Part shown: one piece after another, positions 9,158-18,192 of the stretch
Layout of the letters: the number at the start of each line of letters is the position of its first letter
Numbering within the stretch: position 1 is the first letter of the stretch
Source of the DNA: Sphingomonas tagetis
GTDB lineage: Bacteria; Pseudomonadota; Alphaproteobacteria; Sphingomonadales; Sphingomonadaceae
Direction: 5' to 3'
DNA length: 64,000 nt
Assembly: GCF_024211275.1 (NCBI RefSeq)
Contig: NZ_JAMLDX010000008.1
Location: 1 to 64,000 of the forward strand
Made by a program: the position numbers and the translations under genes
The notes under the pieces: model-generated
Told to the model about the DNA's origin: nothing
The model's input: only the letters and a program-made list of their open reading frames with translations
Databases searched by the model: none

Positions 9158-10702
9158 TCAATCCTTCGTCATCACGGCGCGAACCGCGGGCAGCGCCGTC
9201 GAGGCGGAGTTGATGTTGACGCTCCGCTTGAACGTCATCGCATCGCCGTCGAACCGGCACCGCACGGTATCGCGAAAGACCGTCTCGACAAATTGCCAGG
9301 TCATTTCAAATGTCGATGGGTCACGCCACGTGCCACCCGCGACCACGGCCATCGACTCCGGCTGATATTGATGGTGCAGCTTGTTGCCGGTCATCGTCGT
9401 CCGCGCCTCGACCCAGTCGCGCAGGCCGACCTCGACGCGATGCGTGCCGCGCGCATCGTTCAGCGTGAACCGGCAGCGCCCGCCGGCGAAATCGAACCGC
9501 AGGCTCTCGATCCCGTCGGAATTCGGCTCGGCGCGGAACGTGCGGCCGTTGATCCGCGCAACCAGCGGTGAGTTGCTTCCGCGAAGCGGCGGCAGCACCC
9601 GCGCCCCCGCCAGCCTGCCCGCCAGCGCCGCGCCGTCCGCCGCCCGACCGCCGTCGAACGCGCTCGGGAAATGCTTCCAGACAAGGGGCAGCAGGCGTGC
9701 GCTGAAATCGGCGGCGCTGAACAGCGCCAGCACCGCGTCGTGCTGCGGAAAGACGATCGAAAGCTGGCCGAACAGGCCCAGCGCATAATAGGCGCCGCCC
9801 GGGCCGATCCACCATTGATAGCCATATTCACCGCTCGCGACCTGCGGTGCGGTGGCCGCCTTCACCCATTGCGGCGACAGGATGCGCTTGCCGCGCCACA
9901 TGCCGCCCTGATTGTAGAGCAGGCCGAGCTTCAGCAGATCGGCGATACGCGCGTTGAGCCCGTTGCCGCCGGGCGTGATGCCGCCCGGCCCCGACTCCCA
10001 TTCGATCCCGCCGATACCGAGCGGCGTGAAGAAGCGCGGCTCCATATAATCGCGTAGCGACTGGCCGGTCGTCTTGCTCACGATCGCCGAGATCATGAAG
10101 CTGACCGCGCTGCTGTAGACGAACGTCGTCCCCGGCCGATGCACCACCGGAACCTTCAGGAATTCGGCGACCCAGCTGGTCTTGATTGGCCGCCAGGCCG
10201 ATCCCGAAATCTCGAATTCGTGGCCGCTTTCCATCGACAGCAAGTCGCGCACGCGCATCGCGGCAAGATTGTCGCTGACGTTTGCCGGCAATTCACCGGG
10301 AAAGAAGGAGATGACCTTGTCGTCCAGCCCGAACCGTCCCTCGTCAATCGCGATCGCCGCGCCGGACACGGCAAAGCTCTTGGTCGCCGAATGCAGCATG
10401 TGCAGCCGGTCGGTGCGATAGGGCCACCATGCACCCTGCGCCACGACCTTGCCGCCGCGCGCCAGCATGAAGTCGTGAAGCTCCAGTTCGTTCGCCGCGA
10501 CATCGTCGAGGAACGCGATCACCGCCTGCGCATCGACACCCTGTTGTTCGGGCCGGGCACGCGCCAGTCCGTCAACTGGCGCGAGCGAACCCGCCGCCCA
10601 GCTGGGCAACGCCGCGCAGGCGGCACCACCGAACGACAGCGCGCCGAACCGGCGGCGGGACATGCCGTTTGCGTTCATCATCGGGCACGCGGGTCCAGTC
10701 AT
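9158..10702 (-). CDS. Secreted serine hydrolase, beta-lactamase/class C-like
   Basis: About 514 residues. A twin-arginine type leader (MSRRRFGALSFGGAACAALP) precedes a beta-lactamase-fold domain with the nucleophile motif SATK (about Ser105, Lys108) in HSATKSFAVSGAAIA, and YSSAVSFMISAI as the second catalytic box. A C-terminal beta-rich extension follows from about residue 380. The family includes esterases, D-aminopeptidases and penicillin-binding-like enzymes, so the substrate is unknown. I chose the ATG at 10702 because it follows the CocE stop as TGAGATG; ATGs at 10681/10678 are equally possible. It is the last gene of a three-gene secreted-protein operon. Confidence 0.8.
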   Translation of the reverse strand: MTGPACPMMNANGMSRRRFGALSFGGAACAALPSWAAGSLAPVDGLARARPEQQGVDAQAVIAFLDDVAANELELHDFMLARGGKVVAQGAWWPYRTDRLHMLHSATKSFAVSGAAIAIDEGRFGLDDKVISFFPGELPANVSDNLAAMRVRDLLSMESGHEFEISGSAWRPIKTSWVAEFLKVPVVHRPGTTFVYSSAVSFMISAIVSKTTGQSLRDYMEPRFFTPLGIGGIEWESGPGGITPGGNGLNARIADLLKLGLLYNQGGMWRGKRILSPQWVKAATAPQVASGEYGYQWWIGPGGAYYALGLFGQLSIVFPQHDAVLALFSAADFSARLLPLVWKHFPSAFDGGRAADGAALAGRLAGARVLPPLRGSNSPLVARINGRTFRAEPNSDGIESLRFDFAGGRCRFTLNDARGTHRVEVGLRDWVEARTTMTGNKLHHQYQPESMAVVAGGTWRDPSTFEMTWQFVETVFRDTVRCRFDGDAMTFKRSVNINSASTALPAVRAVMTKD

Positions 10703-10703
10703 C

Positions 10704-12473
10704 TCAACGCGGGATGATCGGCAGGGTGATGTGCGAGGGATATTTCGCCGAGTGGTAGATGGTCTGCGATGCGGCGCGAACGCGCGTGCCGTCACCGAAC
10801 TTCCCCCCAGTATTGGGATTGCGGTCGAAGCGCGGGAAGTTGCTGCTGCTGATCGCCACGCGGATGCGGTGCCCCTTCTTGAACAGGTTGCTCGTCGCCC
10901 ACAGCGAGATCTCCAACTTGTAGACCTGCCCCGGCGTCATCAGTTCGGGCTTCTCGAACGATTTGCGATAGCGCGCGCGGATGATGCCGTCGGCCAGGTT
11001 ATAGGACTTGCCGTCGGGATGCACGTCGGTGAGCTTGGCGGTGAAGTCGGTATCGACCGCCGTCGACGCGGCAAAGAGCGTCACCGTCAGCGGCCCGCTG
11101 ACCTCGACGTCGCGATCGAGCGGCGGAGTCGAGAAGATCAGCACGTCCTTGCGCTGCTCGGTCGCCGCCTGGTCGAACGGCCCGGCCTGCAGCGGCTTGA
11201 ACATCAGATTGCCACCCTTGGTCGGCACCGGCGCGTCGGGATCATAGACGTAGCGGTCGACCGCTTCGCCAGCATGCGGCGCGCGCGTGTCGAGCGATCC
11301 GTCGCCGCCCGACCCATTGGCCTTGCCGCCGCTGCGGAAATAATAGTTGGTGTAACGCGTGCGGGCGAGCGGCCATTCCTGCTCGGAGCGCCACTTGTTC
11401 TCGCCCATCACGAACAGCCGTACCGGCGGCTCGTCCATGATGCCGGTGGCCTCGCCCTTCAACCAATAGCCGAGCCAGCGCTGATGGATCTTATCGAACT
11501 CGACCACCGATTCCGGTCCGAAGTCGAGGTCGCCGAGCTTGGCGGTCGGAAACTCGGTATGCGGCCACGGACCGATGATCATCTTTTGCGCCGCGCGGGC
11601 GGCAGGCGTCGCCGCGCCCGAGCGCATCAATTCATAGCTTTTGAGGTTGCCGCGCAGGAACACGTCGTACCAGCCGGCAATGTTGTAGACCGGCAGCGCG
11701 ATCTTCGAGACGCTCCGCTCCACGTCGTAACGCTGCCAGAAGGCATCATAGCTCGGATGCGCGATCCAGTCGCGCAGCGCCGGCAGGTCCTGCCCCATCG
11801 CAGCGCGATCGACGCTGGCCAGCGGCAGATGGCGGGTAATCTTGTCCCAGTCGCGCACCGGCACCTGATTGGTGCGGTTGCCGAGCAGTCCGGCCCACCA
11901 CAGCCGCGAACCGAGCGAGAAGGCGCCGCCGGGATAGGCGACGTCATGATAATAGTTGAACGGCGACATGCGCGGCGCCAGCGCGACGAGGTAGGGCGAG
12001 GCGAGCGGCGCCGACAGCCACTGCACCGATGCGAGATACGACCCGCCGATCATTCCGATCTTGCCGTTCGACCAGGACTGCTGCCCGGCCCACATCTGCG
12101 AATCATAGCCGTCGTTGATCTCGGATTCATAGATGTCGAGCTTGCCGTCGGAGTCGTACCGCCCGCGCACGTCCTGATGCAGGAAGACATAGCCGCGCTG
12201 TGCCCAGCGCTGCCCTTCCTCCAGCGACTCCTTGTCCGAGCCATTGTCATACGGGTCGCGCGTCAGGATCACGGGATAGCGGCCCGGCTTGGCGGGGCGG
12301 AACACGTCCGTGGCGAGCGCCACGCCGTCACGCATCTTGACCATGACGTTCAGCTCGACCGTGACGTCATCGACGGCACGCTCGGCCGGCGCGGCAGCCT
12401 GTTTGGCGACGCTCGCCCCAGGCAGCGCCAGCGCCACGACCAGCGCCGCCAGACTCAATCCACATTTGTGCAT
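10704..12473 (-). CDS. CocE/NonD family hydrolase (S15 X-Pro dipeptidyl-peptidase-like)
   Basis: About 589 residues with a signal peptide (MHKCGLSLAALVVALALPGA). The alpha/beta-hydrolase core contains the oxyanion/RDPYDNGSDKESLEEG region and the nucleophile elbow IGMIGGSYLASVQW (Ser about 145). The C-terminal jelly-roll (PPLDRDVEVSGPLTVTLFAA) is typical of CocE and alpha-amino-acid ester hydrolases. The usual elbow GxSYxG ends here in Ala-Ser, a small departure. I chose the ATG at 12473 for its GGAG and clean signal peptide; a GTG at 12491 overlaps the upstream stop as GTGA and is an alternative. It probably cleaves an ester or acyl-peptide bond in the periplasm. Confidence 0.85.
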   Translation of the reverse strand: MHKCGLSLAALVVALALPGASVAKQAAAPAERAVDDVTVELNVMVKMRDGVALATDVFRPAKPGRYPVILTRDPYDNGSDKESLEEGQRWAQRGYVFLHQDVRGRYDSDGKLDIYESEINDGYDSQMWAGQQSWSNGKIGMIGGSYLASVQWLSAPLASPYLVALAPRMSPFNYYHDVAYPGGAFSLGSRLWWAGLLGNRTNQVPVRDWDKITRHLPLASVDRAAMGQDLPALRDWIAHPSYDAFWQRYDVERSVSKIALPVYNIAGWYDVFLRGNLKSYELMRSGAATPAARAAQKMIIGPWPHTEFPTAKLGDLDFGPESVVEFDKIHQRWLGYWLKGEATGIMDEPPVRLFVMGENKWRSEQEWPLARTRYTNYYFRSGGKANGSGGDGSLDTRAPHAGEAVDRYVYDPDAPVPTKGGNLMFKPLQAGPFDQAATEQRKDVLIFSTPPLDRDVEVSGPLTVTLFAASTAVDTDFTAKLTDVHPDGKSYNLADGIIRARYRKSFEKPELMTPGQVYKLEISLWATSNLFKKGHRIRVAISSSNFPRFDRNPNTGGKFGDGTRVRAASQTIYHSAKYPSHITLPIIPR

Positions 12474-12487
12474 GCCGCTCCACCCCG

Positions 12488-14008
12488 TCACGAATTGCCT
12501 CGCTGCCGAACCACCAGCGGACGGCCACGATAGCTGCGCGGATCGATGCCGCGAATCTGTTGTTTGACACGGCCGCGCGGGGTGAGGAACGTCACCTCGA
12601 CGCGCACCGGCGCAAGACTGGCCAGCCCGAAATGCACCGGCAGCGCGCTTTGCGCGTCATAGCCCTCGCCAGCGCCGACCGGACGTGACGCCAAGAGCCG
12701 GCCCTTGCCGTCGAACAGTCGCACCTCGGCGCCGGCGCGCGTGGCGTGACCCGCCACATCGACCAACTGGATGCTCAGCGCGCGGGCGCGCGCGGCGGCG
12801 CTCGCCTCGTTGCGCAGTACGGGATGTCGCCCGTTCGGCGGATAGGCTTCGGCGAGCGCGATATCGAGATCGCCGTCGGAATCGAAATCGGCCCATTGCG
12901 CGCCGTGATCGGCGGCGTTCAGCGCATGGTCGCCGGCCAGCATGTTTTCGAACTTGCCGGCCCGGTTGCGGTAAAGCCGGTCGTCCGGCTTCGCCGTCGT
13001 GCCCGACCCGGTATAGCCGGTCACGAACAGGTCGAGCTGCCCGTCATGGTCATAGTCGGCCCAGGCGGCGGCGACATGATGCCCGGTCAGGTCGATGCCC
13101 CGCGCGACCGCCTGTTCGGCGAAGCGCCCGCTGCCCAGATTGCGGTACAACAGGCTGCGCCCATAGGCCGCGACGAACAGATCGAACCGCCCGTCATTGT
13201 CGAAGTCGCCGATCGCGCAGCCGACCCCGCCTTCATCCTGCGCGCGCCCGGCGCGATCCATGCCCAGTGACCGCGCGACATCGGTGAACCGGCCCCGCTC
13301 GCTGCGGAACATCGCATCGGTATCGCCGTCCTGATTGGCGACGAACAGGTCCAGATCACCATCCTCGTCCATGTCGAACCAGCATGCGCCGACGCTGCGC
13401 CGCGCATCGGCCAGTCCCAGTTCGGCGGCAACGTCGCGAAACCGCCCGCCCTCGTTGCGGAACAATATGTTCGGGCCGCTGCGGCTCGCAACGAACAGGT
13501 CGAGATCCCCGTCCAAGTCCTGGTCGATCCATACTGCCTGACGCGCGCTCGATCCGGGCGCATCGATACCCGCCACCCGTCCGATCTCGACGAACCGGCC
13601 GCCATCGTTGCGATAAAGATATTTGCGCCCCTTGGACGCGAGATACAGGTCGGGGTCGCCGTCGCCGTCATAATCGCCCCACGCCGCCGCGCGCAGCTCC
13701 TCGCTGGTGCGCAGCAGGCCCACGACACCGGCCACGTTCGCGAACATGCCACGGTCGTTGCGATACAGTCGAATTTCGCCGGACTTGAACGTCACCGCGA
13801 GGTCGGCATCGCCATCGCGATCATAATCGGCCCACGCCGTCACCAAGGCACCCGGCGCGTCGAACAGCCCGGGTTGCACCGGCGCAAAGGACGGCGTCCG
13901 ATCCGCCGCGGTGGCGACGCCCGTCACCATCGCCACGGCTGCCGCCGCACCTGCCAACCACGACCACATTTCTTTCGGGTCCCGCTCCATAGCCTCGACT
14001 ATCGCCAT
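12488..14008 (-). CDS. Secreted FG-GAP/VCBS repeat protein, CRTAC1-like
   Basis: About 506 residues. A signal peptide (VAMVTGVATAADRTPSF region) is followed by at least seven propeller repeats, each with a calcium-loop motif of the form D-x-D-x-D-G-x-x-D: DYDRDGDADLAV, DYDGDGDPDLYL, DQDLDGDLDLFV, DMDEDGDLDLFV, DFDNDGRFDLFV, DYDHDGQLDLFV and DFDSDGDLDIAL. The end (VEVTFLTPRGRVKQQIRGID) matches the ASPIC/UnbV tail of CRTAC1-type proteins. The ATG at 14008 has AAGGA 6-7 nt upstream. It is first in an operon with two secreted hydrolases and may be a surface or periplasmic binding protein (inference). Confidence 0.85.
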   Translation of the reverse strand: MAIVEAMERDPKEMWSWLAGAAAAVAMVTGVATAADRTPSFAPVQPGLFDAPGALVTAWADYDRDGDADLAVTFKSGEIRLYRNDRGMFANVAGVVGLLRTSEELRAAAWGDYDGDGDPDLYLASKGRKYLYRNDGGRFVEIGRVAGIDAPGSSARQAVWIDQDLDGDLDLFVASRSGPNILFRNEGGRFRDVAAELGLADARRSVGACWFDMDEDGDLDLFVANQDGDTDAMFRSERGRFTDVARSLGMDRAGRAQDEGGVGCAIGDFDNDGRFDLFVAAYGRSLLYRNLGSGRFAEQAVARGIDLTGHHVAAAWADYDHDGQLDLFVTGYTGSGTTAKPDDRLYRNRAGKFENMLAGDHALNAADHGAQWADFDSDGDLDIALAEAYPPNGRHPVLRNEASAAARARALSIQLVDVAGHATRAGAEVRLFDGKGRLLASRPVGAGEGYDAQSALPVHFGLASLAPVRVEVTFLTPRGRVKQQIRGIDPRSYRGRPLVVRQRGNS

Positions 14009-14104
14009 TTTGGTCCTTTTTGTCAAATACCAAATTTGGCAGCGTCACAACAGCAAGCCTGAAAATGACGGTTTATCGGCGATAATTGGGCAAACTTTCC
14101 TCTG

Positions 14105-14133
14105 TTGCAGAATCATAAAAGGTATTTTATACG
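14105..14133 (+). promoter_or_regulatory. Candidate sigma-70 promoter of the amine/ethanolamine operon
   Basis: TTGCAG at 14105-14110 and TATACG at 14128-14133 are separated by exactly 17 bases. It is the best -35/-10 pair in the 131-base gap between the divergent genes. The -10 box lies inside the first of two overlapping palindromes, so a bound repressor would block it. Confidence 0.4.
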
Positions 14134-14150
14134 CTGTATATGCCATACAG
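14128..14150. promoter_or_regulatory. Two overlapping palindromes, probable operator
   Basis: TATAC-GCT-GTATA (14128-14140) and CTGTAT-ATGCC-ATACAG (14134-14150) are both perfect inverted repeats and share six bases. They sit over the candidate -10 box and the likely transcription start of the 14164-22695 operon. GTATA/TATAC half-sites are common for GntR-family repressors. No regulator gene lies in the operon, so the binding protein is unknown. Confidence 0.5.
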
Positions 14151-14163
14151 ACTCAGACAGATC

Positions 14164-15651
14164 ATGCATCCAGAGGCGGGGCCGCGTGCGGATCGCCGTC
14201 ATGCGCATCCGGCACTTCGTCAGCAGGCATATCTGGATGGCGCCTGGATCGATGCCGACAACCGCGAGACGATCGCGGTTACCGACCCGGCGACCGGCGA
14301 CTTCATCGGCGACGTTCCAGCGCTTGGCCGCCCTGAAACACTGCGAGCGATCGCCGCCGCGGCGCGCGCGCAGCGCATCTGGGCAGGCCGCACCGCTGCC
14401 GAACGGGCACACCCTATCGCGCGCTGGGCCGAGCTGATGCTCGAGGCGCGCGAGGAACTCGCCAGCCTCATGACGCTCGAACAGGGCAAGCCGCTGGCCG
14501 AAGCGCGGGGCGAGATCGATTACGCCGCAAGCTTTCTGACCTGGTTCGCCGCCGAGGGGCAGCGCCTCTATGGCGACGTCATCCCGTCGCACATTTCCGG
14601 CCGCCGGCTGCTTACCAGCCTGATTCCTGTCGGCGTCACGGCGGCCGTAACCCCGTGGAACTTCCCGAGCGCGATGATCACGCGCAAGGCGGGTGCCGCG
14701 CTGATGGCCGGCTGTGCGATGATCGTAAAGCCCGCGACCGAAACGCCTTTTTCGGCATTGGCGCTTGCCGAGCTTGCGGAGCGGGCTGGGATCCCCGCCG
14801 GGCTGTTCTCGATTCTCACCGGCGACCCGGAGCCGATCTGCGCCGCGCTGGCGGAGAGCCCGGTTGTCCGCAAGCTCAGCTTCACCGGCTCGACGCGAGT
14901 CGGGCGGCTGCTGATGACTGAATCGGCCGCGACGCTGAAGAAACTATCGATGGAGCTGGGCGGGCATGCGCCGTTCATCGTGTTCGACGACACGGCGCTC
15001 GCGCCTGCGGTCCAGGCCGCGATCGACGCGAAATTCCAGACCAGCGGGCAGGATTGCCTCGCCGCCAACCGTATCCTGGTGCACCAGCCGCTCTATCCTC
15101 CCTTCTGCGACGCCTTCGCCACCGCAACCCGCGCGCTGCACGTCGGCAACGGATTCGACGATGGGGTGGCGATCGGTCCATTGATCGGCCCGGCGGCCGT
15201 CGCGAAATGCCGCGACCATGTCGACGATGCGCTGGAGAAAGGGGCACGCCTGCTCTGCGGCGGCGCCCCCCACCCCGCCGGCCCCAATTTCTTCGAGCCG
15301 ACGGTGCTCGCCGACGTCACGCCGGCGATGCGCATCTTTCGCGAGGAAACCTTCGGCCCGGTCGCGGCGATCACGCCCTTCGCCGACGAGGCCGAATGCA
15401 TCGGTTTGGCGAACGACAGCGAGTATGGCCTCGCCGCTTATTGCTTCGGGGGCAATCTCAACCAGCTGTGGCGGGTCGCCGAGGCGCTGGACTACGGCAT
15501 GGTAGCGGTGAATTCGGTCAAAATGACCGGCCCTCCGATCCCGTTCGGGGGCGTCAAACAGTCCGGGCTGGGTCGCGAGGGATCGCGGCACGGCATCACC
15601 GAATATTGCGAGCTCAAATATCTGTGCATCAACGAGGCGCCTTGCGCCTGA
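14164..15651 (+). CDS. NAD(P)-dependent succinate-semialdehyde dehydrogenase-like
   Basis: About 495 residues. It has the cofactor motif AAVTPWNFPSAMITRKAGAA, the general base in MELGGHAPFIVFDD (about Glu264) and the nucleophile in TSGQDCLAANR (about Cys298). The ETFGPV and PFGGVKQSGLGREGS motifs of GabD-type enzymes are near the end. With the aminotransferase downstream it would oxidise the semialdehyde made from an omega-amine such as GABA, or acetaldehyde from ethanolamine. An ATG at 14140 is also in frame but lies inside the palindromic operator at the predicted transcription start, so 14164 is preferred with modest certainty. First gene of a seven-gene operon. Confidence 0.85.
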   Translation: MHPEAGPRADRRHAHPALRQQAYLDGAWIDADNRETIAVTDPATGDFIGDVPALGRPETLRAIAAAARAQRIWAGRTAAERAHPIARWAELMLEAREELASLMTLEQGKPLAEARGEIDYAASFLTWFAAEGQRLYGDVIPSHISGRRLLTSLIPVGVTAAVTPWNFPSAMITRKAGAALMAGCAMIVKPATETPFSALALAELAERAGIPAGLFSILTGDPEPICAALAESPVVRKLSFTGSTRVGRLLMTESAATLKKLSMELGGHAPFIVFDDTALAPAVQAAIDAKFQTSGQDCLAANRILVHQPLYPPFCDAFATATRALHVGNGFDDGVAIGPLIGPAAVAKCRDHVDDALEKGARLLCGGAPHPAGPNFFEPTVLADVTPAMRIFREETFGPVAAITPFADEAECIGLANDSEYGLAAYCFGGNLNQLWRVAEALDYGMVAVNSVKMTGPPIPFGGVKQSGLGREGSRHGITEYCELKYLCINEAPCA

Positions 15652-15661
15652 GGGGGAATTC

Positions 15662-17065
15662 ATGACTGCCGAACTCATGCTCGCATCGCTCGAAGCGGCC
15701 GATCGCGCGTCGATCCTGCATCCGTTCACGCCCTTGCGCGCTTTCGCCGCTGGCGAGATGGGACCGCCACGCATCATCGCGGGCGGTTCCGGCATCCGCA
15801 TCCGCGACAAGCGCGGGGTTGAACTGATCGATGCCTTTTCCGGCCTGTACTGCGTCAATGTCGGCTATGGCCGCACGGAAATCGCCGACGCGATCCACGC
15901 CCAGGCGACCGAACTCGCTTATTATCACAGCTATGCCGGCCATTCGAGCGAGCCGGCGATCCTGCTCGCGCAAAAGATGCTGCAATGGGCACCGCCAGGG
16001 ATGGCAAAGGTGTTCTTCGGCCTTTCCGGGTCGGATGCAAACGAGACTCAGGTCAAGATCGTCTGGTATTACAACAATGTGCTCGGGCGGCCGGAGAAGA
16101 AGAAGATCATTTCGCGCCTGCGCGGCTACCACGGCGCAACGATCGTGTCGGGCAGCCTTACAGGATTGCCCTTCTATCACACCGCGTTCGACCTGCCGGT
16201 CGGCGGCATCCTGCACACCACGGCACCGCATCATTACTGGAATGCCGAGCCGGGGATAGACGAGGCCGCGTTCTCGCGGCGCTGCGCGCAGGATCTCGAA
16301 GACTTGATCCAGCGCGAGGGCGCGGACACCATCGCCGCATTCATCGCCGAGCCAGTGCTCGGCACCGGCGGCCTGATTCCCCCGCCGCACGGCTATTGGG
16401 AAGCGATCCAGCCGGTGCTGCGCAAGCACGACATCCTGCTAATCGCCGATGAAGTGGTGTGCGGGTTCGGACGCACCGGTGCGAATTTCGGCAGTACCCT
16501 GTATGGCATCGAGCCGGACCTGATCACCGTCGCCAAGGGGCTGACCAGCGCCTACGCGCCGCTCTCCGCCGCGATCGTGCACGACAAGATCTGGCGCGTG
16601 CTGGAAGCCGGCAGCGACCAGTTCGGGCCCTTCTCTCACGGCTATACCTATTCCGGCCATCCGCTGTGTGCGGCCGCGGGCCTTGCCAATCTCCAGATCC
16701 TTGAGGACGAGAAGCTCGTCGATCACGCGCGCGACACCGGCGCCTATTTTCAGCAGCGCCTGCGCCAGTGCTTCGCGCAAATGCCGCATGTCGGCGAAGT
16801 TCGCGGCGTCGGCATGCTCGGCGCGATCGAATTCGTCGCCGATGTCGAGGCGAAGACGCGCTTTGCCCCCGAACGCAAGGTCGGCGCGCAACTCGCGGCG
16901 GCATGCCTTGAACAGGGCGTGATCTCACGCGCCATGCCGCATGGTGACATATTGGGCTTCGCGCCGCCGCTCGTCGCCACGCGCGCGGATATCGACGAGA
17001 TCGTCGATCGCGTCGCCACTGCGATCCGTCCGATCGTCAACTCAATGGGTTCGGAGGCGGCGTGA
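15662..17065 (+). CDS. Class-III PLP-dependent omega-aminotransferase
   Basis: 467 residues of the class-III aminotransferase fold: FFGLSGSDANETQVKIVWYY at about 118-137 (phosphate binding), FIAEPVLGTGGLIPPPHGYW, LIADEVVCGFGRTG (Asp263 holds the PLP ring nitrogen) and LITVAKGLTSAYAPL with the Schiff-base lysine at 292. The DANETQ and HSYAGHSSEP features are typical of transaminases acting on omega-amino acids, putrescine or aromatic amines. It begins 10 nt after the dehydrogenase stop and ends overlapping the next gene by GTGA. Together with the dehydrogenase it suggests an amine to semialdehyde to acid route. Confidence 0.85.
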   Translation: MTAELMLASLEAADRASILHPFTPLRAFAAGEMGPPRIIAGGSGIRIRDKRGVELIDAFSGLYCVNVGYGRTEIADAIHAQATELAYYHSYAGHSSEPAILLAQKMLQWAPPGMAKVFFGLSGSDANETQVKIVWYYNNVLGRPEKKKIISRLRGYHGATIVSGSLTGLPFYHTAFDLPVGGILHTTAPHHYWNAEPGIDEAAFSRRCAQDLEDLIQREGADTIAAFIAEPVLGTGGLIPPPHGYWEAIQPVLRKHDILLIADEVVCGFGRTGANFGSTLYGIEPDLITVAKGLTSAYAPLSAAIVHDKIWRVLEAGSDQFGPFSHGYTYSGHPLCAAAGLANLQILEDEKLVDHARDTGAYFQQRLRQCFAQMPHVGEVRGVGMLGAIEFVADVEAKTRFAPERKVGAQLAAACLEQGVISRAMPHGDILGFAPPLVATRADIDEIVDRVATAIRPIVNSMGSEAA

Positions 17066-18192
17066 ACGCCGCCGCGCTCTGGCGCCGCCGGCTGCTCGGC
17101 ATCCATCGCTGGGCCGGCATCCTGCTTGGATCGCACTGGCTGTTGCTCGCAGCATCGGGCTGCTTCTTGGTCGTGCATCGCGAGGTCGAGATCGCGGCGG
17201 TCGGCGCTGGCGCGGCGGTCGCGCCCGAAGCCGGCGTCGAACGCGCCATCGCAGCGGTGCGCCTGACCGGCGCCACGCCGACCCGAGTCATGGTTCAGGG
17301 CGACCCGGCGCGAGCCTATCGCGTGTTCGCCGATCGCGACGGCGATCCGGCGATCGTGATGGTCGATGCCGCAAGCGGCGCGGTGCTCGACACGACGCCC
17401 GCCGGCGGGGGAACAAGCCGCAGCGGCTGGGTCCGCGCGATCTACAAATTCCATCAGCAATTGCTGCTGGGCGGGGCCGGCGAGAGCCTTGTCGGGATCA
17501 GCGGCCTGTTCCTGCTCGTCACGGTCGTGCTGGGCGTGAAGATCGGCTGGCCGGCGCGTCGCCAGTGGCGCGCGACACTATGGCCGCGGCTGGCGAACAA
17601 CCCGCGGTTCAAGCTCCAGCAATTGCATCGTAGTGTCGGGCTGTGGATCGCCGCGCCGCTAATGCTTTCCGCCGTCACGGGCATGGCGACGATCTGGTCG
17701 AGCGGCCTGCGCGCCATCCTGCCGGTCGCGACGTCGCCGGCCGCAGCCGACCTGCCCGGAACCCCCGCCATCTCACCGAGCGCGGCGATTCAAGCCGCGC
17801 GAGCCGCCCTGCCTCAGGGGAAGTTCTCGCGCATCGACCTGCCGCCGACGGGCGAGCGCGGCTATGTGGTGCACTTGCGCCAGCCGGGCGAGGCGCGCGC
17901 ATTTTTGGGCAACAGCCGGACATTGATCGACGGCGGCAGCGGTGCGGTCGTCCAGCTCCGCGATACGGCCGCGCTGCCATGGGGCGATCGCGTGATCGAT
18001 TCGCTCGTGCCGATCCACAATGGCGAATGGCTGGGCTGGGCGGGGCGCATGGTGACGATGCTCACCGGGCTGAGTTTGCTTGGCCTCGCCGGATCGGGCG
18101 TGGCCGTCTGGGCGCTGTCCGCGCGCCGCAAACGCGGCTCCCAAGCCAAGGCAGTCACCGTCGATTTCGCCGCCGCCGAAAGCAAGTCATGA
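17062..18192 (+). CDS. PepSY-associated transmembrane protein
   Basis: 376 residues. The RLLGIHRWAGILLGSHWLLLAASGCFLVVH start (about 11-40) is the first membrane helix of PepSY_TM proteins. Further helices lie at about 140-160, 190-210 and 330-355, with the HxxxG-type pattern KFHQQLLLGGAGESLVGISG and LQQLHRSVGLWIAAPLMLSA between them, and a periplasmic PepSY-like domain. Related proteins are heme-containing or iron-related membrane reductases, often next to TonB receptors. Its place inside an amine-catabolic operon is unusual. The GTG start overlaps the upstream stop, and its own stop overlaps the permease start (ATGA). Confidence 0.8.
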   Translation: MNAAALWRRRLLGIHRWAGILLGSHWLLLAASGCFLVVHREVEIAAVGAGAAVAPEAGVERAIAAVRLTGATPTRVMVQGDPARAYRVFADRDGDPAIVMVDAASGAVLDTTPAGGGTSRSGWVRAIYKFHQQLLLGGAGESLVGISGLFLLVTVVLGVKIGWPARRQWRATLWPRLANNPRFKLQQLHRSVGLWIAAPLMLSAVTGMATIWSSGLRAILPVATSPAAADLPGTPAISPSAAIQAARAALPQGKFSRIDLPPTGERGYVVHLRQPGEARAFLGNSRTLIDGGSGAVVQLRDTAALPWGDRVIDSLVPIHNGEWLGWAGRMVTMLTGLSLLGLAGSGVAVWALSARRKRGSQAKAVTVDFAAAESKS

